A stretch of DNA of 32,684 bases from Pseudoflavonifractor sp. 60 (lineage in GTDB: Bacteria > Bacillota > Clostridia > Oscillospirales > Oscillospiraceae). The notes below the pieces were generated by a model. It ran no database searches and had not been told where the DNA came from. It saw nothing but the letters and a program-made list of their open reading frames with translations. A program made the position numbers and the translations under genes. The stretch covers positions 1-32,684 of the forward strand of contig NZ_QWKI01000025.1 of assembly GCF_009911645.1 (NCBI RefSeq). Reading direction: 5' to 3'. Shown piece by piece: positions 15,709-23,247 of this stretch. Every line of letters starts with the position of its first letter. The first letter of the stretch is position 1.

Positions 15709-16179
15709 ATGGAATATTCAAGAAAAAAGTTGGATTTGACCGGGCAGCGGTACGGCCACCTGAACGTACTGCGTCCGGCGGAAAACGTTGGCGCCCGGAC
15801 GGCCTGGCTGTGCCGGTGCGACTGCGGACGGGAGGCGGTCGTTCAGACCCACCGTCTGCGCAGCGGACACACCACCAGCTGCGGCTGCCGCGGCGCCCGG
15901 GACAATCCCCGCTCCGCCCTGGGGCTGACCTACATAGACGGCACCTGTGTGGAGATGCTCCGGGCCAAAACGGTGCGCCGGAACAACACCAGCGGCGTCC
16001 CCGGGGTCGACTGGTGCCCCGGCAAAGGACGCTGGCGGGCCACCATCTGCTTCAAGGGGCGGCGGTACTATCTGGGCAGCTACACCAGCTTTGACCAGGC
16101 TGTTCAGGCGCGCAAGCAGGGCGAAGCGGCTCTGCACGACGCCTTTCTGCATGAATTTGCCCAGCAGACGCTGAGCTGA
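15709..16179 (+). CDS. AP2-domain DNA-binding protein with N-terminal Cys motif
   Basis: The product is 156 residues. The N-terminal half (LTGQRYGHLNVLR, then CRCDCGRE and TSCGCRG) is the zinc-ribbon-like module common in phage and clostridial AP2 proteins. The C-terminal half (about 92-140: NTSGVPGVDW, RWRATICFKGRRYYLGSYTS) is an AP2/ERF-type DNA-binding domain. Proteins of this kind occur in phages, mobile elements and beside homing endonucleases; no HNH motif is seen here, so a regulator or site-binding protein is more likely. The start at 15709 has CGGAGG 9-10 nt upstream. The gene sits between the inverted recombination site and the riboswitch array, with no clear terminator after it. 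It could help the recombinase, or regulate the adhesin. Confidence 0.75.
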   Translation: MEYSRKKLDLTGQRYGHLNVLRPAENVGARTAWLCRCDCGREAVVQTHRLRSGHTTSCGCRGARDNPRSALGLTYIDGTCVEMLRAKTVRRNNTSGVPGVDWCPGKGRWRATICFKGRRYYLGSYTSFDQAVQARKQGEAALHDAFLHEFAQQTLS

Positions 16180-16193
16180 AAGGAGGGAGCTTT

Positions 16194-16313
16194 ATGTTGC
16201 AGGCGATCCCCCCCTGGCGGGGCCCCGCCGTTCAACACGCCTGGGGCGGCGGGAGCAGGACAAGGCGCAAGGGCAAACCATTGGAAACAATGGGACGCAA
16301 AGCCAGAGGCTGA
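16194..16313 (+). CDS. Possible 39-residue leader peptide overlapping aptamer 1
   Basis: An ATG with the strong SD AAGGAGGG (16180-16187), 6 nt away, opens a 39-codon frame ending TGA at 16311-16313. The peptide is basic in its second half (SRTRRKGK, MGRKARG) and resembles nothing known. The SD starts right after the AP2 stop codon. The last 50 nt lie inside the first c-di-GMP aptamer, so ribosomes translating it would unfold that RNA. It may be a regulatory leader or a chance remnant. Confidence 0.35.
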   Translation: MLQAIPPWRGPAVQHAWGGGSRTRRKGKPLETMGRKARG

Positions 16314-16360
16314 CGGACCCGGGAATACATTGCTTGGGTTCTATGCTCGTTCGGTTGCGA
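16264..16360 (+). promoter_or_regulatory. c-di-GMP-I (GEMM-I) riboswitch aptamer 1
   Basis: GGGCAAACC (16271-16279), the P2 stem ATTG/CAAT closed by GAAA, and GGGACGCAAAGCC match the GEMM-I consensus exactly. AGAGGCTGA and a P3 hairpin (GGACCC/GGGTTC) follow, ending CTATGCTCGTTCGG. A possible P1 is CGCAA (16266-16270) with TTGCG (16355-16359). The base equal to G20 of the Vibrio Vc2 RNA is G, which favours c-di-GMP over cGAMP. The A that stacks between the ligand bases is kept in GCAAAGCC. Confidence 0.9.
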
Positions 16361-16439
16361 TTGGCAAACCGCTGGAAACGGCGGGACGGCAAAGCCAGAG
16401 GCTAAGGGGCCGCGCCCTATGCTCGTTCGGCTGCAATCG
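16356..16439 (+). promoter_or_regulatory. c-di-GMP-I riboswitch aptamer 2
   Basis: GGCAAACC (16363-16370), P2 with a GAAA loop, and GGGACGGCAAAGCC (one base longer than consensus). AGAGGCTAAG and a short P3 (GGGGC/GCCCT) follow, then TATGCTCGTTCGG, where CTAAG and TATG resemble the tetraloop receptor. The G20 equivalent is G. A possible P1 is CGATT (16358-16362) with AATCG (16435-16439), overlapping the P1 strands of its neighbours. Confidence 0.85.
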
Positions 16440-16517
16440 GCAAACCATCGGAAACGGTGGGGCTGCAAAGCCAGAGGCTAAAGCGCATCCGCGCCACGCT
16501 CGTTCGGCTACCGGATT
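16432..16517 (+). promoter_or_regulatory. c-di-GMP-I riboswitch aptamer 3
   Basis: GGCAAACC (16439-16446), P2 ATCG/CGGT with GAAA, then GGGGCTGCAAAGCC, which departs from consensus GGGACG by a base change and an insertion. AGAGGCTAAA, a P3 of GCGC arms and CTCGTTCGG follow. The G20 equivalent is G. A possible P1 is AATC (16435-16438) with GATT (16514-16517), whose 3' strand touches the SD-masking hairpin. It is the most diverged copy. Confidence 0.8.
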
Positions 16518-16547
16518 TCTTTGCGTCCGGATTTTGCAAAGAAAGGA
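16516..16547 (+). promoter_or_regulatory. Hairpin masking the adhesin ribosome site
   Basis: TTTCTTTGC (16516-16524) pairs perfectly with GCAAAGAAA (16536-16544), which runs into the SD AAAGGA (16542-16547). This is a plausible expression platform acting on translation. Its 5' strand begins where the possible P1 of aptamer 3 ends, so ligand binding could open it (an ON switch). The direction is inferred. Confidence 0.6.
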
Positions 16548-16556
16548 AGTAAAATA

Positions 16557-19500
16557 ATGAAAACAATGAACAATTTTGGCAAACGTTCTCTTGCGATGTT
16601 CCTGGTCCTGGTCATGTGCCTGGGAATGATGAACCTGACCGTGTTTGCGGCGGAGGAGCATACCCACAACGAGGATGGCTGGACCTGCACCCAGGGAGCA
16701 AGTTCCCAAGGGGACCTCAGATGCACGCTGCACGTCCACGATGAGAACTGTTACTCCACGGAACAAGGAGAATTGACCTGCCAGCAGGAAGAGCACACTC
16801 ACAGTGATGCGTGCTACGAGGCCGGCGAGGAAATTCTGACTTGTGGCCTGAAGGACTCCGAAGGCCATACCCACACCGACGACTGCTACGAGTGGGAGGC
16901 CAAGAGCGTTCTGAGCTGTGATCAGGAGGAGGTTACTGGTCATTCCCACGGCAGCAGCTGCTACACTGAGACCCAGGTCAAGGGCGATTTGAAGTGTGCT
17001 GATGAGTCGGAAGACCATGAGCACAACAACGATTGCTACGATTGGACGACCGAGAAAGAGTTGACTTGCCCCATCGAGGAGGGCCACTCCCACAATGATG
17101 ACTGCTACACTGAGCAGCGTACTCAGGGTAGTCTGATGTGTGAGCTGGAAGCGTCCGAGGGCCACAAGCACAGCGACGACTGCAAGAGCGCAGAGCAGAT
17201 TCTGGCGTGTGACAAGGATGAGCACACCCATGATGACGGCTGCTATGCGCCGGGCGAAACGGTGAAGACCTGCACTGAGCCGGACCACACCCACACCAGC
17301 GACTGCTACGAGAGCGTCGAGGGTGAATGGACCTGCACTCCGCCCGAGTCCACCGAGGAGCCCGAGCCCGCTGAGTGTACTTGTACCGAGAAGTGCGGCG
17401 AGGACGGCAGCGAGAACTGCGCGGTCTGCGCCGAGGACCCCTCTGCCTGCAAGGGCGAGGAAGTGGAAGAACCCCAGCCTCCTGCCGTCTGCATCTGCGA
17501 CGTCAAGTGCGCTGGAGACTGCACCAATGGCTGTGAGGTCTGCCTCAATAATCCTGGCGATTGTGAGGGTACACCTGTTCAAACGGTAGAGCTTTCCTTC
17601 GATGATGAGACCAAAACTCTGACCATCAGCGGCAATGGAACGCTTGATTGGAGCGATAAGGCAATCAGCGAGCAACTCCCCCAGAACTGGAAAGAGACCA
17701 AAATCTTGGAAGTCGATGGTGTAGAACTTAGCAGCGTTGTGTTTGGGCAGTTCAATGCCTTGACTGAGGTCAGCCTGAACAACGTGACCATTCCTGCTGG
17801 CACCTATCCGTTCTACGGAGCTGGGGCCAGTGATGGCATGACTGTCACTGTAAATGGCGGCACATTGGGGCAGTATGCGTTCTGGTCCTGTAAGTCCCTG
17901 ACCAGCATTACGCTGGATGGCGTCACAGTCACTGATAATGCGGCTATTCTCTATCAGGCTGGCAGTGAGGAGTTGTCCGTTACTGTTAAGAACAGCAGCA
18001 TTGGTGCATATGCGTTCAAGAGTAGTGACAATCTGACTTCGGTCACTGTAGAAAACTGTGATATTGGCGAGCGCGCATTTCTCTACTGTGCCAATTTGAA
18101 CAGCCTTACTTTGAATGGAGTTAGCGACATTGCCAAATACGCATTCCAGTATTGTGGTTTGACTGAGCTTGACCTGAGTGACCTGACCAATATTGGTGAG
18201 GGCGCATTCTCTTTCAACACCAGTCTTACCAGTATCAACCTGAGCGACATTACCTTTATTGACAAGCATGTGGCCTACGGTTGTACTGCGCTGAAAACTG
18301 TTGAAATCAGCGATTGTGGTACTGTCGGTTACCGTTCGTTCAGAAATTGTCCCGCTCTGGAAAAAGTCACCATCACCAATGTGGGAACTGTCGGTTGGCT
18401 TGCCTTTGAGTCCTGCCAGGTTCTGACCGATGTGACCCTGACCAATGTCAATTTGGTTGAAGGCGGCGCGTTTGAGGGCTGCGACAGCCTTGCAAAAGTC
18501 GAGATTGACAAAGGAACCCATCTGGGCTACCTGGATTCCGGTCGCAATCTGATCGATGTAATTCCTGGCATTGCAGAGCGCGTGGAAGCTATCCTCAAAA
18601 ATCAGTTCAATTTGGACCCTGCCCCTGGTATTGCAGAGCTGACCCCTGATATGGGTTGGGCCGACGGCAAGGTGGCCAAGAGCGACAATTGGGAGGACTA
18701 TGACAGCGGCACTCAACTGGTGGAGCAGGCCCGCTGGACCAACAGCGTTGCTACTGAGGCCGAGGTAAAGGTAGATGCCTACTACACTGCCGAAAAGCAG
18801 ATGGACTATATCTTCGTGGTAGACCTGTCCAACTCTATGACCCTCCTGGGCAGTCCGTCGGACATGAATGCCCGCTTTTATGACATGCAGTCCAAACTGC
18901 TGGATGTAAGTGAGCAGCTGCTGAGCTCTCCTGGGTATGATTGCCGGGTTGCCTTTGTCACCTTTGGCGAGAAGACCAGCGAGACATACCAGTTCTCCCC
19001 TGACAAGGACTCGGTTCGAGGCACCATCTATAGTCTGAACCCCTACTACGAGAATACCAATTATGGCCTAGGCCTGGCCGGTGCTAAGGCGTTGGTGAAG
19101 ACTCAGGACGTCGGCCGCAAGACCACTGTGGTATTCATTTCCGATGGTCAACCCCGCAGTACTTCCGGGACGGTTGTAGAGGACCTTAATGGCTCCGTGA
19201 ATGCTGCGGCAATCAAGGAACTGGGCGTATCCATTTATGGAGTGCTCCAGTCCGTCCCCGCTGACGAGTACGCTGGTGCTACAGCCGCTCTGAAGAATGT
19301 ATGCTCTGATGGGCTGTTCTTCGAGTCCAGCAATACTCAGAGCTTTAGTGACGCGGTAAACGATGCAATTACTGCTCCCTACACCAATTACACTGTGACC
19401 ATCCCGGTAAATCCTGCCTTTGAGAACGTAACTGCTCTCAACGTCAGCACCAGCTCTGGCGAGGCCTCTTACGACTCCGGCAGCCATACCATTACCTGGA

Positions 19501-20429
19501 CCATCACCGGTATGCCCTTTACCAAGCACACCCTGACCTACCGCATGAGCCTGACAAGGGAAAATGCAGAGCGTATTGGTGACCAGGTATACGATGTAAA
19601 CAGTGGTAACGCCAGCTTTAGTTTGGGCGGCGCTTCTGTGGAGACCCCCGTACTGACCCGCAGTGTGACTGTGCCTGTGCAGCTGTATACGCTGACAATT
19701 AACTATGTATACGAGGATGGCAGTGTGGCAGCGGAGACTGATATCCGCACGCTGGCCGCTGGAACGGACTACTCCGTACCTTCCCCGGGGATTGAAGGCT
19801 TTGTGGCTGATATTCTCTCTGTGGACGGCACCATGCCTGCCGCAAACGTAGAGCTTACTGTGGTGTACACCCCCGCAGTAACTTACACTCTGACCATCAA
19901 CTATGTATACGCAAACGGCGCCACGGCGGCTGAAACTGTTGTCCGTGTTATGACCGAGGGTATGGAGTATTCCGTGCTCTCCCCGGAGATTGGCGGCTAT
20001 GCGGCTGATCTTCTCTCTGTGGACGGCGTAATGCCCAACAACAATGTGGAAGTCACCGTGACCTACACCACCACCGGCGGCACTACCGGCGGCGGCACTA
20101 CCGGCGGCGGCACCACTGGCGGCGGCGACACCGGCACCGACAATCCTCCCGCGCCTCCCACTGAGGAAGTCACCGACCCCAATGTCCCCCTGGTGGAGAC
20201 TCCGGAGGAGGAGATCCCCAACGAGGAAGTCCCCCTGGTGGAAACTCCCAACATTCCCACAGAGGAAACGTTGATTGAGGAGAAGGAGCTGGAGGAACTT
20301 CTTGACGAGAAGGTACCTCTGGTGGATGTGCCCCAGACCGGCGACAGCTCCGCTCTGTGGTACGCCATGACTCTGCTCTCCGCCTGCGGGCTGGCGGCGC
20401 TGAACCCGCTGAAGAAGCGGGGGAAGTAA
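16557..20429 (+). CDS. Large sortase-anchored adhesin-like surface protein
   Basis: The product is 1290 residues. Signal peptide about 1-31. Residues 33-285 hold ten units with HxH motifs, nine of them followed by a Cys (GHTHTDDCYE, GHSHNDDCYT), each with another Cys before the next unit. Two Cys-rich units (CTCTEKC, CICDVKC) reach about 340. Residues 341-670 are BspA-like leucine-rich repeats (AFKSSDNLTSVTV, AFESCQVLTDVTL). A vWA domain (about 745-940) has the MIDAS motif DLSNSM. Two MucBP-like repeats (about 1044-1170; YTLTINYVYEDG, YTLTINYVYANG) precede a Gly-Thr linker and an acidic Pro-rich stretch. The sorting signal VPQTG (1258-1262), a hydrophobic segment and KKRGK close the protein. 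It should be wall-linked by sortase and bind host or community surfaces. Three c-di-GMP aptamers and an SD hairpin precede it. GC is below that of flanking genes. Confidence 0.9.
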   Translation: MKTMNNFGKRSLAMFLVLVMCLGMMNLTVFAAEEHTHNEDGWTCTQGASSQGDLRCTLHVHDENCYSTEQGELTCQQEEHTHSDACYEAGEEILTCGLKDSEGHTHTDDCYEWEAKSVLSCDQEEVTGHSHGSSCYTETQVKGDLKCADESEDHEHNNDCYDWTTEKELTCPIEEGHSHNDDCYTEQRTQGSLMCELEASEGHKHSDDCKSAEQILACDKDEHTHDDGCYAPGETVKTCTEPDHTHTSDCYESVEGEWTCTPPESTEEPEPAECTCTEKCGEDGSENCAVCAEDPSACKGEEVEEPQPPAVCICDVKCAGDCTNGCEVCLNNPGDCEGTPVQTVELSFDDETKTLTISGNGTLDWSDKAISEQLPQNWKETKILEVDGVELSSVVFGQFNALTEVSLNNVTIPAGTYPFYGAGASDGMTVTVNGGTLGQYAFWSCKSLTSITLDGVTVTDNAAILYQAGSEELSVTVKNSSIGAYAFKSSDNLTSVTVENCDIGERAFLYCANLNSLTLNGVSDIAKYAFQYCGLTELDLSDLTNIGEGAFSFNTSLTSINLSDITFIDKHVAYGCTALKTVEISDCGTVGYRSFRNCPALEKVTITNVGTVGWLAFESCQVLTDVTLTNVNLVEGGAFEGCDSLAKVEIDKGTHLGYLDSGRNLIDVIPGIAERVEAILKNQFNLDPAPGIAELTPDMGWADGKVAKSDNWEDYDSGTQLVEQARWTNSVATEAEVKVDAYYTAEKQMDYIFVVDLSNSMTLLGSPSDMNARFYDMQSKLLDVSEQLLSSPGYDCRVAFVTFGEKTSETYQFSPDKDSVRGTIYSLNPYYENTNYGLGLAGAKALVKTQDVGRKTTVVFISDGQPRSTSGTVVEDLNGSVNAAAIKELGVSIYGVLQSVPADEYAGATAALKNVCSDGLFFESSNTQSFSDAVNDAITAPYTNYTVTIPVNPAFENVTALNVSTSSGEASYDSGSHTITWTITGMPFTKHTLTYRMSLTRENAERIGDQVYDVNSGNASFSLGGASVETPVLTRSVTVPVQLYTLTINYVYEDGSVAAETDIRTLAAGTDYSVPSPGIEGFVADILSVDGTMPAANVELTVVYTPAVTYTLTINYVYANGATAAETVVRVMTEGMEYSVLSPEIGGYAADLLSVDGVMPNNNVEVTVTYTTTGGTTGGGTTGGGTTGGGDTGTDNPPAPPTEEVTDPNVPLVETPEEEIPNEEVPLVETPNIPTEETLIEEKELEELLDEKVPLVDVPQTGDSSALWYAMTLLSACGLAALNPLKKRGK

Positions 20430-20456
20430 GCCCAAAATCTCTCCTAAACCCAGCAA

Positions 20457-20490
20457 AACAGCCAGAGCCTTCGGGCTCTGGCTGTTCTTA
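20457..20490. terminator. Terminator after the adhesin gene
   Basis: AACAGCCAGAGCC (20457-20469) pairs exactly with GGCTCTGGCTGTT (20474-20486) around a TTCG loop, then CTTATTG. The minus side reads GTTTTGC, so it may also serve the convergent hydrolase gene. Confidence 0.85.
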
Positions 20491-20548
20491 TTGTCTGGTG
20501 CGCTCCGGCAAGGCGGCTGCCCAGCTGGAGGCCGATATGGAATGGCGC

Positions 20549-23182
20549 TTATCCTCTCACGAAGGTGAGGGTGTAGGTCTGCTTGGTGGTTCCGTCGGGT
20601 CCGGTGACCTCAATGGTGACAGGGGCGCCGGTGCTGACGGTGACCGGGCAGCGGCTGGACACCTTTGTGCCGTTGACGGTCATGCCGGTGACCCGCTCCG
20701 ACATGGCGGTGGGGGTGAAGGTGACTGTGCCCTGGAGGGCGCCCACCTTTACCTCGTAGTTGTACTCGAAGGGCACAAACTTGTTGGGCACCACATATTT
20801 CAGCCGGCCGTCGGGCAGCTTCTCGTCCACCTCGTCAAAGCCCATCTTGTACTTGAAGTCGTGGCCCACCAGGGTCGCGTCCTTAAAGGTGAGGTTGCTC
20901 AAATGGGCGTTGGTCTTGTAGTCGAAGTAGAGGTTGCTCTCCACGGTGGGGTTCTCCTCGCCCCGGGCGTCCACCTCCATGCGGTAGAAGGTCTGGCCGT
21001 CGTAGTCGCCGGTGTACTGGGCGCGGATCAGCTTGCCGCCCTCGGCAAAGCCGGTCCAGTTCAGGGTCTCGTAGGGGTCGCCGTCCATGGCCAGGATGGC
21101 GCCGTCTCCCCGGCGGTCGTCGGTGACGGCGGCGGGGCCGTAGTTGACCAGCTTTTGCAGGCACTGCTCCCAGACGGTCAGGTAGTCGCCGCCTACGCCG
21201 ATGCGGTTGTGGCCGGTGTACAGCTCCCGGACCACGCCGCCGTTCTTGGTGTAGATATCCATCAGCTGCTGCTGGAGGGAGAGGAGCAGGTCCTGCTTGA
21301 CCCCCCGGGCGGCAAACTGGTCGGCGACCCAGTAGCGGTTGACGCCGTAGATGTCAGAGGAGAACAGCAGGCCGGTCTCCCGGCTGTACAGCAGAATGGA
21401 GGCGTCCTCGTGGCCGGGCAGACGGACCACCTCAAACTTGCAGTTGCCCAGGTCGAAGACATAGCCCTCGTCGATCTCGTGGACGCGCTCGCCGGAGTAG
21501 GTGCCCTCCTTCTCGGAGTCAATGACAGGATTGCCGCTGGTGTACTTCCGGTTGTAGACCTGGATGCTCCACTTTCCGCCCTTCACGCCGACGCGGTCGC
21601 AGAAATAGACCTCGCCGCCGCCGTCATAGACGTAGGGCATCGCGCCGGAGTGGTCGCCGTGGTTATGTCCCAGCACAAAGACAAAGGGCTTGGTGGCAAT
21701 CTCCTTGACCCGGTCATAGAGAGAGATGTTGGTGCTGGTGGGCATCAGGCCGTCGAAGAGAATACCCATCTTGGTACCCTCGATGTAGTAGGCGGCAGCC
21801 TGGAAGTTGTCAAAGAAGCGGTGGACCGTGGGGTACCTGGAATCGCCCTGATGGAGGATATCGTGGGCGAAGTCATGCCAGGCGGGACGGTCGATCAGCC
21901 ACTTGAAGTTGGTCACAGGGCTGTCTTCCATGCCGGGCTTGGTGGCGTAGGCCTGGACCTCCACCAGGAAGTTGATGTTGTCATAGGGCAGATCCTTGTT
22001 GTTGTTCAGGCCGAAGCAGGGGTCGGTGGAATAGCCGGGGATATAGTCGAACCAATCGCTCCAGCCGGTGCCGATGTACACGCCCACGCCCCGGTCCTGC
22101 ACGAACAGGCCGTTGAGCTCCTCATGGGAGTACTTGTCCACCTTGCAGCGCCAGTGGACCACGGCGTCCTGGGTTGAGGTGAACCACTCGGGGCGGACAC
22201 GGACAAATTTCCGGTTGCTCACCGGCATGGCCCACACGGGAGACACCACCTGCCGGTCGATGTTGTCAATGATGATGCGGGCCTCGGTGTCGGTGATCCC
22301 GTCGGTGGGATTCAGAGTGGTGTTGGTGCGGCCCCGCATAAAGTTGCGGCCTACCAGGGTGTTCAGGGCGGCGCGGCAGTCCTGGGAGATGTTCTTCACG
22401 TCGTCAAAGCCGCCCAGATAGTCGGCGCTCAGGGGGGCCATCTGGAAGGCGTTCACCAGGATCACCGCAGCGTCCTCCCGGGTCATGGCGGACATGGGAT
22501 AGAAGCAGTCCTCGGAGGAGGAGGCGGACAGCACGCCCATATCCAGGGCGGACTCGATGGGCTTCACATAGTCGGCGTTGCCGGTGACATCGTAGAAGTT
22601 GCGCACCCGCTCGGTCTTCAGGATGTTGCCCTCGTCGTCAATATCGGTGCCGTCATCCATCACCGCGTTGTAGTGGGGCCAGCCGAAATACTTGGCCAGG
22701 CGGATCATAAAGGCGCCCCGGGTCATAGGACTGTCGGCGTCGATGGAGTGGGCGCCGGCGGTCTGACCGGTCTTCATGGTGACCGTGAACTTCTTCTCCC
22801 CCAGGGTCCAGGAGATGGTCACCTGATAGCCGCCCACGCCGTCCCGCATGACCACGGTGCCGTCGGGGTCTACCGACACCAGATGCTTGTTGCTGGTGCG
22901 CCAGGTGCCCTCGGTCTGGATCTTGCCGTCCGACACGGCCACCAGCTTAATGGGCTGGACAAACTCCAGGGTGTAGGTCCGGCCCCGCATATTCTCCTTC
23001 AGTCCGTCGATATAGATGCCGTCCGCCGCGTTGGACAGATCCACCTTCTGGGGCTCGTCGCCGGCGGCCGCCGCAGTAATGATGCCTCCGGGCAGAATGG
23101 CGGCAATGCCCAGGCCCGCAGCGCTCATGGCCAGTCCTTTTACGAATGTGCGCCTAGTCATGCCTGTTTCCTGTTGACTCAT
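20549..23182 (-). CDS. Tat-exported, SLH-bearing metallo-beta-lactamase-fold hydrolase
   Basis: The product is 877 residues. The N-terminus has the twin-arginine motif MTRRTFVKG, a hydrophobic core and an AAAAG end (about 1-41). SLH-like repeats (about 150-310; SPMTRGAFMIRL, AMTREDAAVIL, FDDVKN) should hold it on the wall. The hydrolase domain has HNHGDH near residue 506 (HxHxDH zinc motif), LPGHEDAS near 587, SSDIYG and YTGHNRIG. A C-terminal beta-sandwich (about 800-877) resembles cadherin-like domains. Folding with metal before export explains the Tat route. The tatC gene ends 65 bp upstream in the same direction, so this is the likely cargo of that translocon. Substrate unknown. The SD GAGGAGG is 8-9 nt before the start. 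Confidence 0.85.
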   Translation of the reverse strand: MSQQETGMTRRTFVKGLAMSAAGLGIAAILPGGIITAAAAGDEPQKVDLSNAADGIYIDGLKENMRGRTYTLEFVQPIKLVAVSDGKIQTEGTWRTSNKHLVSVDPDGTVVMRDGVGGYQVTISWTLGEKKFTVTMKTGQTAGAHSIDADSPMTRGAFMIRLAKYFGWPHYNAVMDDGTDIDDEGNILKTERVRNFYDVTGNADYVKPIESALDMGVLSASSSEDCFYPMSAMTREDAAVILVNAFQMAPLSADYLGGFDDVKNISQDCRAALNTLVGRNFMRGRTNTTLNPTDGITDTEARIIIDNIDRQVVSPVWAMPVSNRKFVRVRPEWFTSTQDAVVHWRCKVDKYSHEELNGLFVQDRGVGVYIGTGWSDWFDYIPGYSTDPCFGLNNNKDLPYDNINFLVEVQAYATKPGMEDSPVTNFKWLIDRPAWHDFAHDILHQGDSRYPTVHRFFDNFQAAAYYIEGTKMGILFDGLMPTSTNISLYDRVKEIATKPFVFVLGHNHGDHSGAMPYVYDGGGEVYFCDRVGVKGGKWSIQVYNRKYTSGNPVIDSEKEGTYSGERVHEIDEGYVFDLGNCKFEVVRLPGHEDASILLYSRETGLLFSSDIYGVNRYWVADQFAARGVKQDLLLSLQQQLMDIYTKNGGVVRELYTGHNRIGVGGDYLTVWEQCLQKLVNYGPAAVTDDRRGDGAILAMDGDPYETLNWTGFAEGGKLIRAQYTGDYDGQTFYRMEVDARGEENPTVESNLYFDYKTNAHLSNLTFKDATLVGHDFKYKMGFDEVDEKLPDGRLKYVVPNKFVPFEYNYEVKVGALQGTVTFTPTAMSERVTGMTVNGTKVSSRCPVTVSTGAPVTIEVTGPDGTTKQTYTLTFVRG

Positions 23183-23247
23183 AAGTATTCCTCCTCAATA
23201 TTTCCTGGTCTGCCGGGCGGGAGGGCACGCCAGACCGGTTTGACTGC

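Noticed and set aside
14510..16179. Recombinase and AP2 gene as ends of an integrated phage or plasmid
   Set aside because: No other mobile genes, no tRNA target and no outer attachment pair are seen; the facing sites fit inversion better. A relic origin cannot be excluded.
16264..16517. cGAMP-type GEMM variant
   Set aside because: The cGAMP-selective class has A at the G20 position; all three copies here have G.
16341..18716. 791-codon minus-strand frame over the riboswitches and adhesin
   Set aside because: It covers conserved riboswitch cores and the adhesin signal peptide and has no domain or ribosome site of its own.
20070..20130. GGC/ACC repeat as a phase-variable microsatellite
   Set aside because: It encodes an in-frame Gly-Thr linker with mixed codons; nothing shows slippage control.
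20357..22177. 606-codon plus-strand frame opposite the Tat-signal hydrolase
   Set aside because: The minus-strand gene has a Tat signal, SLH repeats and a zinc motif; the plus frame has none and crosses the adhesin terminator.
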